A stretch of DNA of 64,000 bases from JAIEOG01 sp964519985 (GCA_964519985.1 CAZFMF010000004.1:79839-143838), one strand, 5' to 3'; shown: positions 49,314 to 58,914, numbered from the stretch's first letter. Program-made: numbers and translations. Notes: generated by a model from the sequence alone, not told the origin.

Positions 49314-50537
49314 ATGAAGCTACACCTTTGGGGTACCGATTTTCGCCGCAGTCCATCGGAATTTCGGGCGAAGCTTTTTGTCCCCGCGGAAAAGCGAGAG
49401 GCTTTCGTGCGGGAAGCGCTCGGGATGGGGTTTCAAGACTTCGTTTACCTGCCCACCTGCAATCGCGTGGAGTTCTATACGACCGCCACCGACTATTTCA
49501 CCGGCACCCGCGCGCTTTGGATTAAGCTGCTCGAAAAATTTGGTTTGCCCGAAGAGGCCTATTACCAGGGGTACCACTTAGAAGGGAAATCGGCGCTGCG
49601 GCACTTGCTGCGGGTGGGGGCTTCACTGGAATCCCTCGTCGTCGGCGAAACCCAGATTCTAGGGCAGCTCAAAGACGCCTTGAAATGGGCGCAGGAATCA
49701 CAACACCCCATTCACCCTTCGCTGGAGCGGGCATTTCAACTCTGCTTTCAAACCGCCAAACGGGTGCGCTCGGAAACTGCCATTGGGGAGAAGCCAGTTT
49801 CGGTCGCGACACTCGGCCTACACTACTTGCAACGTCTGGAATCGGAGTTTCCGCTCACCCGCGCGGTCGTCGTCGGGCGAAGTCCAATCAGTGTTCTGGT
49901 GGTGCAGTGGCTTTTAGCGCACCGGCCGGCGTGTGCGATTGTTTGGGTGAACCGTTCGCTCGGTGCCCTGGGCGGCATCCCGGAGAGCGCTCGCACCGAG
50001 AGGGTGGCGCTTTCCGACTTCCTTTCCTCTCCTTGCGACTTCAGTCACCTCTTTACTTCGACGGCGAGTCCCGTTCCTCTTTTTGGCCCCGGGTTTTTCG
50101 AGCGGCTTCGCGGGCCGGCGAAGCTCTTTTTCGATTTCGCCCAGCCGCCCGACATTGAAGCCGGAGTGGAAGTGGCCGCCAAAGGGCGATTGCTGCACAT
50201 GGAAGACTTTACCCGTGAAGCGCGGGAAAACGCGCGCGCCCGAGAGCAAGAAGTGCAGGGTGTCGAGTTCTTGATCGACGATGCACTGCGGGCCTATTGC
50301 CGCGAGCAGAAGGAAGCCCCGCTGCTGAAGGAATTTAGCGCGGTGGAACCTCGGGTCTTGCAGGAACTCGCCGAAGCGGTGATGGTGATTGAGCAGGAGT
50401 TTCCGGAAGCGATTCAGCCCAAAGTTAAGAAGTGGGCCGAGAAGCTGGTGAAGAAGAACTGGCATCGGTCGCGGGAGCACCTCCGGGAAATCTTGCAGAG
50501 GGTGACGGAGCCGGACGAGCAAGTCCCCGTCGTTTGA
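49314..50537 (+). CDS. hemA: Glutamyl-tRNA reductase
   Basis: The 407-residue enzyme reduces glutamyl-tRNA to glutamate-1-semialdehyde, the first step of C5 heme synthesis. The catalytic cysteine is in LPTCNRVEFY, and the motif SLVVGETQILGQLKDA is intact. The nucleotide-binding domain is short and its usual GAGxMG loop reads VVGRSPISVL, lacking the second and third glycines; FTSTASPVPLFGP and FFDFAQPPDIEAGV mark the rest of that domain. The C-terminal dimer helix is present. It is first in a nine-gene operon. Confidence 0.92.
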   Translation: MKLHLWGTDFRRSPSEFRAKLFVPAEKREAFVREALGMGFQDFVYLPTCNRVEFYTTATDYFTGTRALWIKLLEKFGLPEEAYYQGYHLEGKSALRHLLRVGASLESLVVGETQILGQLKDALKWAQESQHPIHPSLERAFQLCFQTAKRVRSETAIGEKPVSVATLGLHYLQRLESEFPLTRAVVVGRSPISVLVVQWLLAHRPACAIVWVNRSLGALGGIPESARTERVALSDFLSSPCDFSHLFTSTASPVPLFGPGFFERLRGPAKLFFDFAQPPDIEAGVEVAAKGRLLHMEDFTREARENARAREQEVQGVEFLIDDALRAYCREQKEAPLLKEFSAVEPRVLQELAEAVMVIEQEFPEAIQPKVKKWAEKLVKKNWHRSREHLREILQRVTEPDEQVPVV

Positions 50538-50544
50538 GGTGCGT

Positions 50545-51486
50545 ATGAAACCCGTCTGCCGGATCGGAACGCGAAAGAGCGCGCTGGCCAAAACCCAATC
50601 CCGATGGGTGGCGGGGCGCCTGGAAACCGTAGGCGTCGACTGCGAGCTGGTCGAAATGGACAGCCGCGGCGATAAAGACCGCATCAATCCCCTTTACGAA
50701 ATCGAAACGGATTCCCCGGGACTGTTCTGCAAGCAGCTGCAAGAGGCTTTGCTGGCCAACCAAATCGATATTGCCGTCCATTCCCTAAAGGATTTACCGA
50801 CGCTTCCCATTCCCGGTCTGGAAGTCGCTGCCATTCCCCTCCGAGAAGTGCCCCTCGATATTCTACTGATTCACCCGGAACGCGTGGCGGAAGGACTGCC
50901 GATGAAGTTGCGCGAAGGCGCCACGGTGGGGACGAGCTCATTGCGTCGGGAGGCCCAGATCTTGGAGGCCCGCCGCGATTTGAAAGTCGTGCCGTTGCGC
51001 GGAAATGTCCCTTCGCGGGTGGCGCAGGTTCGGGAGGCCAAACTCGACGCCGCGATCTTAGCCGGGGCGGGACTAAAACGGCTCGCCTTGGATTTACAAG
51101 GGGTGGTTTCCGTTCCGCTTCCGTCGGAACGTTTCATTCCGGCTCCCGGCCAAGGGGCTTTGGCGGTGGAAATCCGAACCGACCTTCGGACGGAGTGGGC
51201 CGCGGTCGTGCGGGCGCTGGGGGATGCCGAAACGACGCTTTGCGTGCGGATTGAGCGACGGATTTTGCGCGAAATGGAAGGGGGCTGCACGCTCCCCCTC
51301 GGCGTGCTCTGCCGGCGGGAGGTGGGAGATGCGTTGACCGTTCGCACTTTTCTCGGGAAAACCACCCACCGTGGAGACGGCCGCCGGGATTGGGTTTCCT
51401 TTCATCGCTTTGACATTTCGGGCACCGACGAAGAGACTCTGGTCGCCGAGACGGTGCGATTTTTCAAAGGCCGGAGCCCGGCTTAG
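50545..51486 (+). CDS. hemC: Porphobilinogen deaminase (hydroxymethylbilane synthase)
   Basis: The 313-residue enzyme links four porphobilinogens. Motifs: RIGTRKSALAKTQ at the N-terminus, AVHSLKDLPT with the catalytic Asp, GTSSLRREAQIL, APGQGALAVE, and the dipyrromethane cysteine in EGGCTLPLGV. The ATG at 50545 has GAGGTG close upstream; a GTG two codons earlier is possible. It follows hemA by seven bases. Confidence 0.96.
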   Translation: MKPVCRIGTRKSALAKTQSRWVAGRLETVGVDCELVEMDSRGDKDRINPLYEIETDSPGLFCKQLQEALLANQIDIAVHSLKDLPTLPIPGLEVAAIPLREVPLDILLIHPERVAEGLPMKLREGATVGTSSLRREAQILEARRDLKVVPLRGNVPSRVAQVREAKLDAAILAGAGLKRLALDLQGVVSVPLPSERFIPAPGQGALAVEIRTDLRTEWAAVVRALGDAETTLCVRIERRILREMEGGCTLPLGVLCRREVGDALTVRTFLGKTTHRGDGRRDWVSFHRFDISGTDEETLVAETVRFFKGRSPA

Positions 51487-51497
51487 GAGCCAGTGCC

Positions 51498-52226
51498 ATG
51501 GCGAAAGCGCCCACACTCACAAAAACGACCCGAGTGATTGTCACCGGTGACCGCGAGGATTGGAATGCGGTTTCCGCGCGAGGCATCCAATGGAAGTCCG
51601 TACCGGTGCTGCGCTACGAGCGGTTACCGGTGAAGGAAGCCCTCCTGGAAACGCAAAGCGTAAAACCGGCGGAGTGGATCATTTTTACCAGTCCGCGCGC
51701 AGTTCAGTTCTGGTCGGAAACCTTGTTAGCTCACGGCTACGAGTTTCCGGTGGAAACGCGCGTGGCCTGCCTGGGAGAAAAAACGGCCGAAGTGGCCGCC
51801 GCGGACGGTTTCACGGTGGACTTTAGTCCCCGGGAACCGGGTACGGACGGCTTTTTAGAAGAGTTTGAGCGCGGCGAGCGGTCGCAGGCCACGGTATTGA
51901 TTCCCGCGGCGGAAGGCGGACGCCCGAAGCTGAAGGAACATTTAAGGAGCCGCGGATTCGATGTCGTCTGGATCCCTCTTTACCGGACTTTGACCCGCGA
52001 CGACGCCGCCGATTTTCTGACCGCGGCCGAATTGGAAGCGGCGGATGCGATTGTTTTTACGAGCCCATCGTCGGTGGATGCTTGGCTAACCCATTTCGCG
52101 ATCCCGGATCGGGCCCGCATCATCGCCATTGGCGGATTTACCGGGCGCCACTTAGAGAGTCGCGGGATTCTGCGCCCGAGCCTTTTGCCCGAGGGTGACT
52201 TTGCTCGCATCGGGGAGGTGCTATGA
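51498..52226 (+). CDS. hemD: Uroporphyrinogen-III synthase
   Basis: The 242-residue protein has low overall conservation, as usual for HemD, but the two-domain pattern is clear: RVIVTGDREDW, WIIFTSPRAVQFW, VACLGEKTAEVA and IVFTSPSSVDAWL. It closes the tetrapyrrole ring with inversion of ring D. AGGAG lies before the ATG, and its end overlaps hemB by four bases (ATGA). Confidence 0.92.
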   Translation: MAKAPTLTKTTRVIVTGDREDWNAVSARGIQWKSVPVLRYERLPVKEALLETQSVKPAEWIIFTSPRAVQFWSETLLAHGYEFPVETRVACLGEKTAEVAAADGFTVDFSPREPGTDGFLEEFERGERSQATVLIPAAEGGRPKLKEHLRSRGFDVVWIPLYRTLTRDDAADFLTAAELEAADAIVFTSPSSVDAWLTHFAIPDRARIIAIGGFTGRHLESRGILRPSLLPEGDFARIGEVL

Positions 52227-53209
52227 GCTTTGACTTGCGCGAGCGACCGCGGCGTTTGCGCGCGTCGAATGCAATCCGCGATCTCGTCGCCGAGTCGCGC
52301 CTGGATCTCGGGCGTCTGATCCAACCTTATTTTGTCACTCCGCGGGCGATCGCGTCCGAGCCCATTGCGGGTTTTGGCGACGTGCTCCGCTGGGGCGAAG
52401 ACGCCCTGCTAAAAAAAGTGGAAAGAGATCTGGAAAACGGTTTGCGCCATTTCTTGCTTTTCGGAGAAGCGTCGCGCAAGGACGCTTACGGCGCCGAAGG
52501 GGTGGATCCGGAGTCGACGATCCCTAAGACGCTACGCCGTTTGCGCTCGGCCTTTGGCAAGACGGCGGTTCTGTTCACCGACGTTTGCCTTTGCCCCTAC
52601 ACCTCGCATGGGCACTGCGGCGTTTGGGATGGGGAACGCGTCGTCAACGATGCCTCGGTGGCGGAACTGGCCCGCATGGCGGTGGTGCACGCGGAGGCGG
52701 GGGCGGATTTTGTCGCCCCCTCCGATATGATGGATGGGCGAGTGGGTGCGATCCGCCGCGCCCTTGACGGGAAGGGATTGGAAGACGTGGGCGTGTTGGC
52801 CTACACCGCGAAGTACGCTTCGAACTACTATGGGCCGTTTCGCGCCGCCCTGGATTCTTCTCCCGAAGCGGGTTCCGATCGCCGCGGGTACCAAATGGAT
52901 TTTCGGAATCGGCGGGATGCTCTGCGGGAGTTGAGGTTGGATATCGAGGAGGGTGCGGACATGGTGATGGTAAAGCCGGCCTTGGCGTATCTCGACATCC
53001 TTTCCAGCTACCACGCCACTACGGATCTTCCGGTCGTCGCCTACAGCGTGAGCGGAGAATACCAGATGGTGAAGCTGATGGCGGAAGCGGGTCTCGCCGA
53101 TGAAAAAAGTTTGGCATTGGAGAATCTAGTGGCGATCCGTCGCGCCGGAGCTTCGGCGATTATTACTTACTTCGCGACGACCGCCGCCACACAAGGGTGG
53201 TTTCGATGA
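52223..53209 (+). CDS. hemB: Delta-aminolevulinic acid dehydratase (porphobilinogen synthase)
   Basis: The 328-residue enzyme has the metal-binding cysteine loop DVCLCPYTSHGHCG, indicating a zinc-type enzyme, and Schiff-base lysines in AYTAKYAS and VMVKPAL. The N-terminal RPRRLRASNAIRDLV is typical. It overlaps hemD and hemL by four bases each. Confidence 0.97.
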   Translation: MSFDLRERPRRLRASNAIRDLVAESRLDLGRLIQPYFVTPRAIASEPIAGFGDVLRWGEDALLKKVERDLENGLRHFLLFGEASRKDAYGAEGVDPESTIPKTLRRLRSAFGKTAVLFTDVCLCPYTSHGHCGVWDGERVVNDASVAELARMAVVHAEAGADFVAPSDMMDGRVGAIRRALDGKGLEDVGVLAYTAKYASNYYGPFRAALDSSPEAGSDRRGYQMDFRNRRDALRELRLDIEEGADMVMVKPALAYLDILSSYHATTDLPVVAYSVSGEYQMVKLMAEAGLADEKSLALENLVAIRRAGASAIITYFATTAATQGWFR

Positions 53210-54459
53210 GTCTTTCGGAAGAATGGTTTGCACGGGCGAAAAAGCATATTCCCGGCGGCGTGAGTTCACCGGTGCGTTCGTTCAAGCACGTGGGCATTTC
53301 GCCGATCTATTTTGATCGCGCGGAAGGCGCCCATCTCATCGATGTCGACGGCAAACGCTACATCGATTTTTGTCTCGCCTTCGGCCCCCACCTTTTGGGC
53401 CATGGACCGGCGGTCGTGCGCGAAGCGGTACACACCCAGATCGATCGGGCGACGACTTTTGGTGCCTGCCATCCGGGCGAAGTGGTCTTGGCGGAACTCG
53501 TCTTGAAGGCCTATCCCTTCTTGGATCGCGTCCGCTGGGTGAATAGTGGGACGGAAGCGGTGATGACGGCGGCGCGCCTCGCCCGCGGCTTTACCCGCCG
53601 GCCGAAGATCGTGCAATTTGAAGGTTGCTACCATGGGCACAGTGATGGCTTTCTCGCCCAGAGCGGAAGCGGGTTGGCATTTCTCAGTGAGGCCTCGTCG
53701 CTCGGCGTTCCTCCTTCGGTAGTGCAAGAGACTTTGGTGGCGCGGTTCGATCAACTCGATGCCCTGGCGTCGCTCTTTGAGACTCACGGGGACTCGATTG
53801 CCGCCGTCATTATGGAACCCGTCCCGGCCAATAACGGTTTGTGGGTTCCGTCCCGGGAACACCTCGAAAAGATCATGGCGATCGCCCGCCAGCATGGCGC
53901 GTTGGTGATCTTTGATGAAGTCATTTGCGGTTTTCGCTTGGGGATGTCGGGCGCGGCCGGATTCTTCGATCTGCGCCCCGATCTGGTGACACTCGGAAAA
54001 ATCGTCGGGGGCGGACTGCCGGTGGCCGCGGTGGTGGGACGCGGCGAGATTTTGGATGGTCTGGCTCCCGTTGGCGGGGTGTATCAGGCGGGCACTCTTT
54101 CCGGAAACGCCTTGGGCATGGCGGTCGGGGCGGCCGTCCTCCAAACGCTTTACGCCGAATCGCCTTATGCCGCGCTCGCCGAAGCCACGGAAAGTTTCAG
54201 TCGTGGGTTGGAAGGTCTCGGACTGCCGGTGCGGCGGGTGGCCTCGATGTTTTGGATCGCGGGCGAAGACCCCGGGACGGCGTTTCCGCCGAAGATCAGC
54301 GCTTCCGCCCGGGAAAAATATGCCGAATGGTTCCGGCGCGCGCTGAATCACGGCGTTTACCTGCCGCCCTCACCCTATGAAGTCGGTTTTCTGTCGACGG
54401 CTCATACCCCCGAGATTCTCAGAGCGGCCTTGGAAGCCCTCGCCAAATGCGTGGATTGA
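53206..54459 (+). CDS. hemL: Glutamate-1-semialdehyde 2,1-aminomutase
   Basis: The 417-residue PLP enzyme converts glutamate-1-semialdehyde to 5-aminolevulinate. Motifs: IPGGVSSPVRSF, VNSGTEAVMTAARLAR, FEGCYHGHSDGFL and the PLP lysine in TLGKIVGGGLPVAAVVG. The ATG at 53206 overlaps the hemB stop (ATGA). Its presence with hemA shows the C5 pathway; the 3' end overlaps the kinase gene by 13 bases. Confidence 0.97.
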   Translation: MSLSEEWFARAKKHIPGGVSSPVRSFKHVGISPIYFDRAEGAHLIDVDGKRYIDFCLAFGPHLLGHGPAVVREAVHTQIDRATTFGACHPGEVVLAELVLKAYPFLDRVRWVNSGTEAVMTAARLARGFTRRPKIVQFEGCYHGHSDGFLAQSGSGLAFLSEASSLGVPPSVVQETLVARFDQLDALASLFETHGDSIAAVIMEPVPANNGLWVPSREHLEKIMAIARQHGALVIFDEVICGFRLGMSGAAGFFDLRPDLVTLGKIVGGGLPVAAVVGRGEILDGLAPVGGVYQAGTLSGNALGMAVGAAVLQTLYAESPYAALAEATESFSRGLEGLGLPVRRVASMFWIAGEDPGTAFPPKISASAREKYAEWFRRALNHGVYLPPSPYEVGFLSTAHTPEILRAALEALAKCVD

Positions 54460-55433
54460 AACACAAACTCTGGGCCGCGGCGTTCGCGGTCGTCCCGATT
54501 CTGGTGCTGACGCAGGTCGCATGGTGGGCGACGGTTTTCACACGCGATGCCGAATTTATCGCGCAGTTGCAGACCGCGAACGTCGAGCAGGCGGCGAGCA
54601 CACGCGGTTCTGCGGTGCCGGCGGATACGCTCGCCCAAATCCGCAACGAGGCCTACCACCGCAAACTCATGTTCCTCTCCGAGTCCTCGTTTTTCGCGCT
54701 CCTGACTTGCGTGGGAATCGGCTTGCTGTATCGCTCGGTACGGGCCGAACGCCGGTTGCGCGAAGTGCAAACGGGATTCCTGGAAATGGTTTCCCACGAG
54801 GCTAAGACTCCGCTGACGGCATTGAAACTGCGCCTAGAATCCTTGCGGGATAAAGCGGTCGATGCGCACGCCCTTTCCGAATTGGCTTCGGCTTTGGATG
54901 AAGTCCGGCGGCTATCGGGAGTTCTGGAAAAAACGATGGAACTCAATCGCAGCGAGCGCCGCGCGCTTCAGTTTGAGACGCTGAGTTTGGCGGATGTGGT
55001 GGCATCGGTTGCGCACCGGCTCCAACCCTGGTTGCAGGCGCGGCGAGTGGAGCTTGATTTGCATCTCGATCCGGAAGTTTGTGTGAGCGGAGATTTCGCG
55101 AGCCTGCAAAACAGCGTGCAGAGTCTTTTGGAAAATGCGGTCCAATACAATCCGGAAGCGAAAAAGCGCGTGCGAATTTCCGTGGCGGCTCGTGGCGGCC
55201 AGGCGGTGCTGACGGTGACTGACAACGGACCGGGAGTCGCTCCCGAGGAGGGGCGCCGAGTTTTTGAGCGGTTTTACCGAGGGCAGTTGGGAAAGGAAGT
55301 TTCCGGTACGGGCTTGGGCCTGTATTTCACCAAAGCGATCGTCGAGGCTCACCGCGGCGCAATTCGACTCGTTCCGGCGACGGAAAGCGGGGCCTGTTTC
55401 GAAATCGAAATTCCCCAGGCGGTCCCGGTATGA
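54447..55433 (+). CDS. Sensor histidine kinase within the heme operon
   Basis: The 328-residue kinase has two membrane segments (about 9-30 and 82-96), a ~50-residue outside loop, and no clear HAMP. The H-box is MVSHEAKTPLTAL with H117; the N-box (SLLENAVQYNPEA), G1 (TDNGPGVAPEEG) and G2 (GTGLGLYFTK) are all present. The small loop suggests it senses a membrane or envelope signal, or a partner protein. The overlap with hemL and the regulator gene ties its expression to heme synthesis. Confidence 0.92.
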   Translation: MRGLKHKLWAAAFAVVPILVLTQVAWWATVFTRDAEFIAQLQTANVEQAASTRGSAVPADTLAQIRNEAYHRKLMFLSESSFFALLTCVGIGLLYRSVRAERRLREVQTGFLEMVSHEAKTPLTALKLRLESLRDKAVDAHALSELASALDEVRRLSGVLEKTMELNRSERRALQFETLSLADVVASVAHRLQPWLQARRVELDLHLDPEVCVSGDFASLQNSVQSLLENAVQYNPEAKKRVRISVAARGGQAVLTVTDNGPGVAPEEGRRVFERFYRGQLGKEVSGTGLGLYFTKAIVEAHRGAIRLVPATESGACFEIEIPQAVPV

Positions 55434-56119
55434 ACGAACGCCTTTGCCTGGTGGAGGATGATCCGACGATTTCACGCTTTGTGACGGAGAAACTGCGCGA
55501 GCGCGGGTACGACGTGAGCCCTTACGCCAGTGCGGATCCGGTTTTAGACGCGGACCGACCGTATGACCTGTATATTCTCGATTGGATGTTACCCGGGGGG
55601 CGCAGCGGGGTGGAACTTTGCCAGGAAGTGCGCAAGCGTTCGCCCACCGTACCGGTTTTGATCCTGAGTGCGCTTTCCGAACCCTCCCACCGCGTCGAGG
55701 GACTGCGGATGGGCGCGGACGACTACCTCACCAAACCTTTCGAGATGGAGGAGCTTTTGCTACGAGTCGATGGGATGCTCCGTCGGCGGTCCTGGTATCG
55801 CGCCCTTCCGGGCGCCCAGTCAGTCTACCGATGGGGCGATTGCACGGTGGACTTTGAAAAACTGGAGGGAAGTCGCCAGAGCCGTCGGTTTCCGATGACG
55901 CAGAAGGAGTGTATGTTGATGAAACTCCTGGTGGAGAATGAAGGCCAGGTGGTCAGTCGGGATACCGTTTTGGATCGTGTTTGGGGCTATCATGTTTTTC
56001 CCTCCACGCGGACGGTAGATAATTTCATTCTCCGATTGCGCAAACACTTTGAAGAGGAGCCGGGTTCCCCGAAGCACATACTTTCCGTACGTGGTTTGGG
56101 CTACCGGTTTACGCCATGA
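55430..56119 (+). CDS. OmpR/PhoB-family response regulator within the heme operon
   Basis: The 229-residue regulator has acidic residues at 10-11, the phosphoacceptor D51 in YILDWMLPG, Lys in DYLTKPF, and a winged-helix domain ending STRTVDNFILRLRKHFEEEP...SVRGLGYRF. It overlaps the kinase and hemE by four bases each. An obvious hypothesis is control of the hem genes or of respiration; no binding site was identified. Confidence 0.94.
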   Translation: MNERLCLVEDDPTISRFVTEKLRERGYDVSPYASADPVLDADRPYDLYILDWMLPGGRSGVELCQEVRKRSPTVPVLILSALSEPSHRVEGLRMGADDYLTKPFEMEELLLRVDGMLRRRSWYRALPGAQSVYRWGDCTVDFEKLEGSRQSRRFPMTQKECMLMKLLVENEGQVVSRDTVLDRVWGYHVFPSTRTVDNFILRLRKHFEEEPGSPKHILSVRGLGYRFTP

Positions 56120-57144
56120 AACCTTTGATGCTGCGACACTTGTCCGGTGAATCCATCGGGCGCTTTCCCGTTTGGGCGATGCGCCAGGCCGGTCGCTACC
56201 TGCCGCGGTATCGAGCCATCCGCGAAAAGCACAGTTTTTGGGAAATGGTGACGCTGCCGGAAGTCGCCGCCGATGTGAGCCTCACCCCGTTTGGCGATCT
56301 GCCGGTCGACGGAATTATTTTCTTCTCTGACATTTTAACGTTGCCTTACGGTCTCGGGATTCCGGTGGAGATGCGTGAGGGGGTTGGGCCGGTAGTCACG
56401 AACCCGCTCCGCACGCCGGCCGCTTTCGCCGTTTTCCAGGAATACGACGCGCAAAAGCACACTCCTTTCGTCGGACAAGCCCTGACCCGCGTGCGCGAGC
56501 GCATTCCTTCGGAAATGGCGCTGCTGGGATTCGCGGGTGCGCCGTGGACGGTGACATCCTATTTGTCCGAGGGCCAGTCGGGCCGCAAGTTCGAAGCGAT
56601 TCGCACTTGGATGCACCGCGATCCTAAAGGGCTCGCCGAAGCGTTGTCGCGACTGGCGGAGGCCACCACGCAATATCTGATTTCACAGGTCCGCGCCGGC
56701 GCGCATCTGGTGCAGCTTTTCGACACCTGGCTTTCGGAAATGCCCCGGGCTTTTTTCGTGGCGCACTATTTGCCGATTCTCAATCGGATTGCGACCTCGG
56801 TGCGGGCGGAAGGGGTTCCGTTTATTTATTTCAGCAAGCACGCCCACCATCTGGTGGAAGACTTTGCCGGCCTCGAAATCGATGTGCTGAGTGTGGACGA
56901 ACTGCTGCCGCTAACCGAGATGGAACGGCGAACGCAGGCCCGTTTCTCGCTGCAGGGGAATCTCGATCCGTTGATGCTGTTTGGCGATATCGGCGTGGTG
57001 CGACACCAAACCCGGGCGCTGGTCGCCGAAGCGCGCTCCCTTTCGAAGCCCGCCATTCTCAATTTGGGCCACGGCATTTTGCCGAAAACGCCGGTCGAAA
57101 ATGTCCGCGCCTTCTTTGAAGAAGCCAGGCAGCTATGGATCTGA
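56116..57144 (+). CDS. hemE: Uroporphyrinogen decarboxylase
   Basis: The 342-residue enzyme has the N-terminal signature VWAMRQAGRYLPRYR and FFSDILTLPYGLG, GFAGAPWTVTSYL and LQGNLDPLMLFG. It removes four carboxyls to give coproporphyrinogen III. It overlaps the regulator gene by four bases and hemN by ten. Confidence 0.97.
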   Translation: MKPLMLRHLSGESIGRFPVWAMRQAGRYLPRYRAIREKHSFWEMVTLPEVAADVSLTPFGDLPVDGIIFFSDILTLPYGLGIPVEMREGVGPVVTNPLRTPAAFAVFQEYDAQKHTPFVGQALTRVRERIPSEMALLGFAGAPWTVTSYLSEGQSGRKFEAIRTWMHRDPKGLAEALSRLAEATTQYLISQVRAGAHLVQLFDTWLSEMPRAFFVAHYLPILNRIATSVRAEGVPFIYFSKHAHHLVEDFAGLEIDVLSVDELLPLTEMERRTQARFSLQGNLDPLMLFGDIGVVRHQTRALVAEARSLSKPAILNLGHGILPKTPVENVRAFFEEARQLWI

Positions 57145-58487
57145 ATGAGCTGATTCGAAAATACAGCACCCCGGGACCCCGCTACACGTCCTACCCGACC
57201 GCGCCGCAGTGGTCAGAAGCGGTCGGCGAAACGGAATACCGACAAGCATTATCGCGGGTGAGTCCCGACGAGACATTGGCGCTCTACGTTCACCTGCCGT
57301 TTTGTGAAAAGCTTTGCTACTACTGCGGCTGCAATATCCAAATCACTCACGACCAGAGCCGCAGCAAGTCCTACGTGGATCAGGTCATCGCCGAACTCGC
57401 ACGCGTGGCGGAAAATCTGGGCGCAAAATCCCTGGTGCAGGTGAGTTGGGGCGGGGGAACGCCCACTTTTCTCACTCTGGACGAGATCCGCGCGTTGCAA
57501 ACCGCCATTCTTTCGCATTTCACTCTGCTGCCCGGCGCCGAAGTGAGCATTGAGATCGATCCGCGCGTCACGACGGAAGATCAACTGCGCCTGCTGCGCT
57601 CCCTCGGTTTCAATCGCACGAGTTTGGGCGTGCAAGATTTCAACCCGCAGGTGCAAGCGGCGGTGAATCGCATCCAACCGGCGGAACAGACCCGCGCCAT
57701 TCTGGAGCTTTGTCGGACATTGGGTTTCGAGGGGATCAACTTCGATCTGATTTACGGCCTGCCCTTCCAGACCTTCGAAAGTTTCGAGCGGACGGTGGAA
57801 CAGGTTATCGCCATGCGCCCCGATCGAATTGCGCTCTACAACTATGCGCGTTTGCCTTCGCTGCTAAAGCACCAAACCATTTTGGAAAAGCACCCGATGC
57901 CGGACGCCGACGGGCGGGTGGCTATTTTCACTATGGCGTTGGCGCGCCTTACGGACGCGGGATATTCGGCGATTGGGATGGATCACTTCGCCTTAAAGCA
58001 AGATTCCCTGACCCGAGCCCTCGACGAAGGAAGTCTTTACCGAAATTTCATGGGTTATACCGTCCGACATGCGAACCATCTGATTGGGGTGGGGGCTTCC
58101 GCGATCGGGGAAGTGGGCGGCGGATTTTTTCAGAATATTAAGAAGGCCTCCGACTACGAGGCCGCGATTGCCGACGGCCGCCTTCCCACGCAGCGGGGGA
58201 TGGTGCTGTCGGAAGATGACCGGCGTCGCAAGTGGATCATTCAGAGTTTGATGTGCCGGTTTCAATTGGATCCGCGAGAATTCGAAACGGCCTTCGGCGT
58301 GCCGTTTCAGCGCGACTTCGAAAACGAACTCCAAAGTTTGCGGCCGTTCGAAGGGGACGGTATCCTGGAAGCGCAATCGGGAAAATACGCGGTGACGGAA
58401 CTCGGTCGGCTCTTTGTTCGCAATGTCGCCATGGTCTTCGATGCCTATCTCAGTCGACAAAAAGCGACTTTTTCCCGCACCGTTTAA
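57135..58487 (+). CDS. hemN: Oxygen-independent coproporphyrinogen III oxidase
   Basis: The 450-residue radical-SAM enzyme has the cluster motif CEKLCYYCGC near residue 58, GGGTPTFL, and the HemN C-terminal domain (PTQRGMVLSEDDRRRKWIIQ). Length fits true HemN rather than the shorter HemW. Use of this enzyme points to heme synthesis without oxygen or at low oxygen. It is the last hem gene in the cluster; protoporphyrinogen oxidase and ferrochelatase lie elsewhere. Confidence 0.95.
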   Translation: MDLNELIRKYSTPGPRYTSYPTAPQWSEAVGETEYRQALSRVSPDETLALYVHLPFCEKLCYYCGCNIQITHDQSRSKSYVDQVIAELARVAENLGAKSLVQVSWGGGTPTFLTLDEIRALQTAILSHFTLLPGAEVSIEIDPRVTTEDQLRLLRSLGFNRTSLGVQDFNPQVQAAVNRIQPAEQTRAILELCRTLGFEGINFDLIYGLPFQTFESFERTVEQVIAMRPDRIALYNYARLPSLLKHQTILEKHPMPDADGRVAIFTMALARLTDAGYSAIGMDHFALKQDSLTRALDEGSLYRNFMGYTVRHANHLIGVGASAIGEVGGGFFQNIKKASDYEAAIADGRLPTQRGMVLSEDDRRRKWIIQSLMCRFQLDPREFETAFGVPFQRDFENELQSLRPFEGDGILEAQSGKYAVTELGRLFVRNVAMVFDAYLSRQKATFSRTV

Positions 58488-58501
58488 TCGAAGGGGGATG
58501 C

Positions 58502-58864
58502 ATGGCAAAAGCGAAAAAGCGCTCCAAATCCAAGGCCAAGTCGCGTCCCGCGACTAAACGTAAGCCCAAACAAAAGCTTGCCGGCAAAGCGTCGCACCTG
58601 CGTCAGTCAAAAACCGAAGATTTCGTCGAGCGCCTAAAGAACAACAATTCGATGGTGGAGTACTTTACACGGCTGCGCATTCTGAATCCGGCGGCCCAGC
58701 TGATGTCGACGGGAGAACAGCCCCGTCGGGAAGGAAGTTTCGTGCGCCTCGCGCATGCGAATGAAGAATTTACCGCCCCCGTTCTGACGAAGGGAAAAGC
58801 ATTTTTGGCCGCACAAAAGGAAGCGGCCGCTCGCCGGAGGAAGAAGCGCACCGACGACAAGTAG
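58502..58864 (+). CDS. Small basic protein with histone-like tail
   Basis: The 120-residue product starts with a ~35-residue Lys/Arg/Ser tail (MAKAKKRSKSKAKSRPATKR), then a short helical core (SKTEDFVERLKNNNSMVEYF) and a basic C-terminus (AARRRKKRTDDK). The tail looks like a histone H1-type nucleic-acid-binding region. AAGGGGG precedes the ATG, 14 bases after hemN. No family is recognised; a ribosome- or nucleoid-associated role is inference. Confidence 0.65.
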   Translation: MAKAKKRSKSKAKSRPATKRKPKQKLAGKASHLRQSKTEDFVERLKNNNSMVEYFTRLRILNPAAQLMSTGEQPRREGSFVRLAHANEEFTAPVLTKGKAFLAAQKEAAARRRKKRTDDK

Positions 58865-58914
58865 GCTAGGCATTTGGTCGGGGATGGAGTATAGAAAGGG
58901 GATTGGAGGGAACG

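Noticed and set aside
52532..53014. Minus-strand frames opposite hemB and hemL (also 53266-54351)
   Set aside because: Both lie entirely antisense to conserved enzymes and show no family features.
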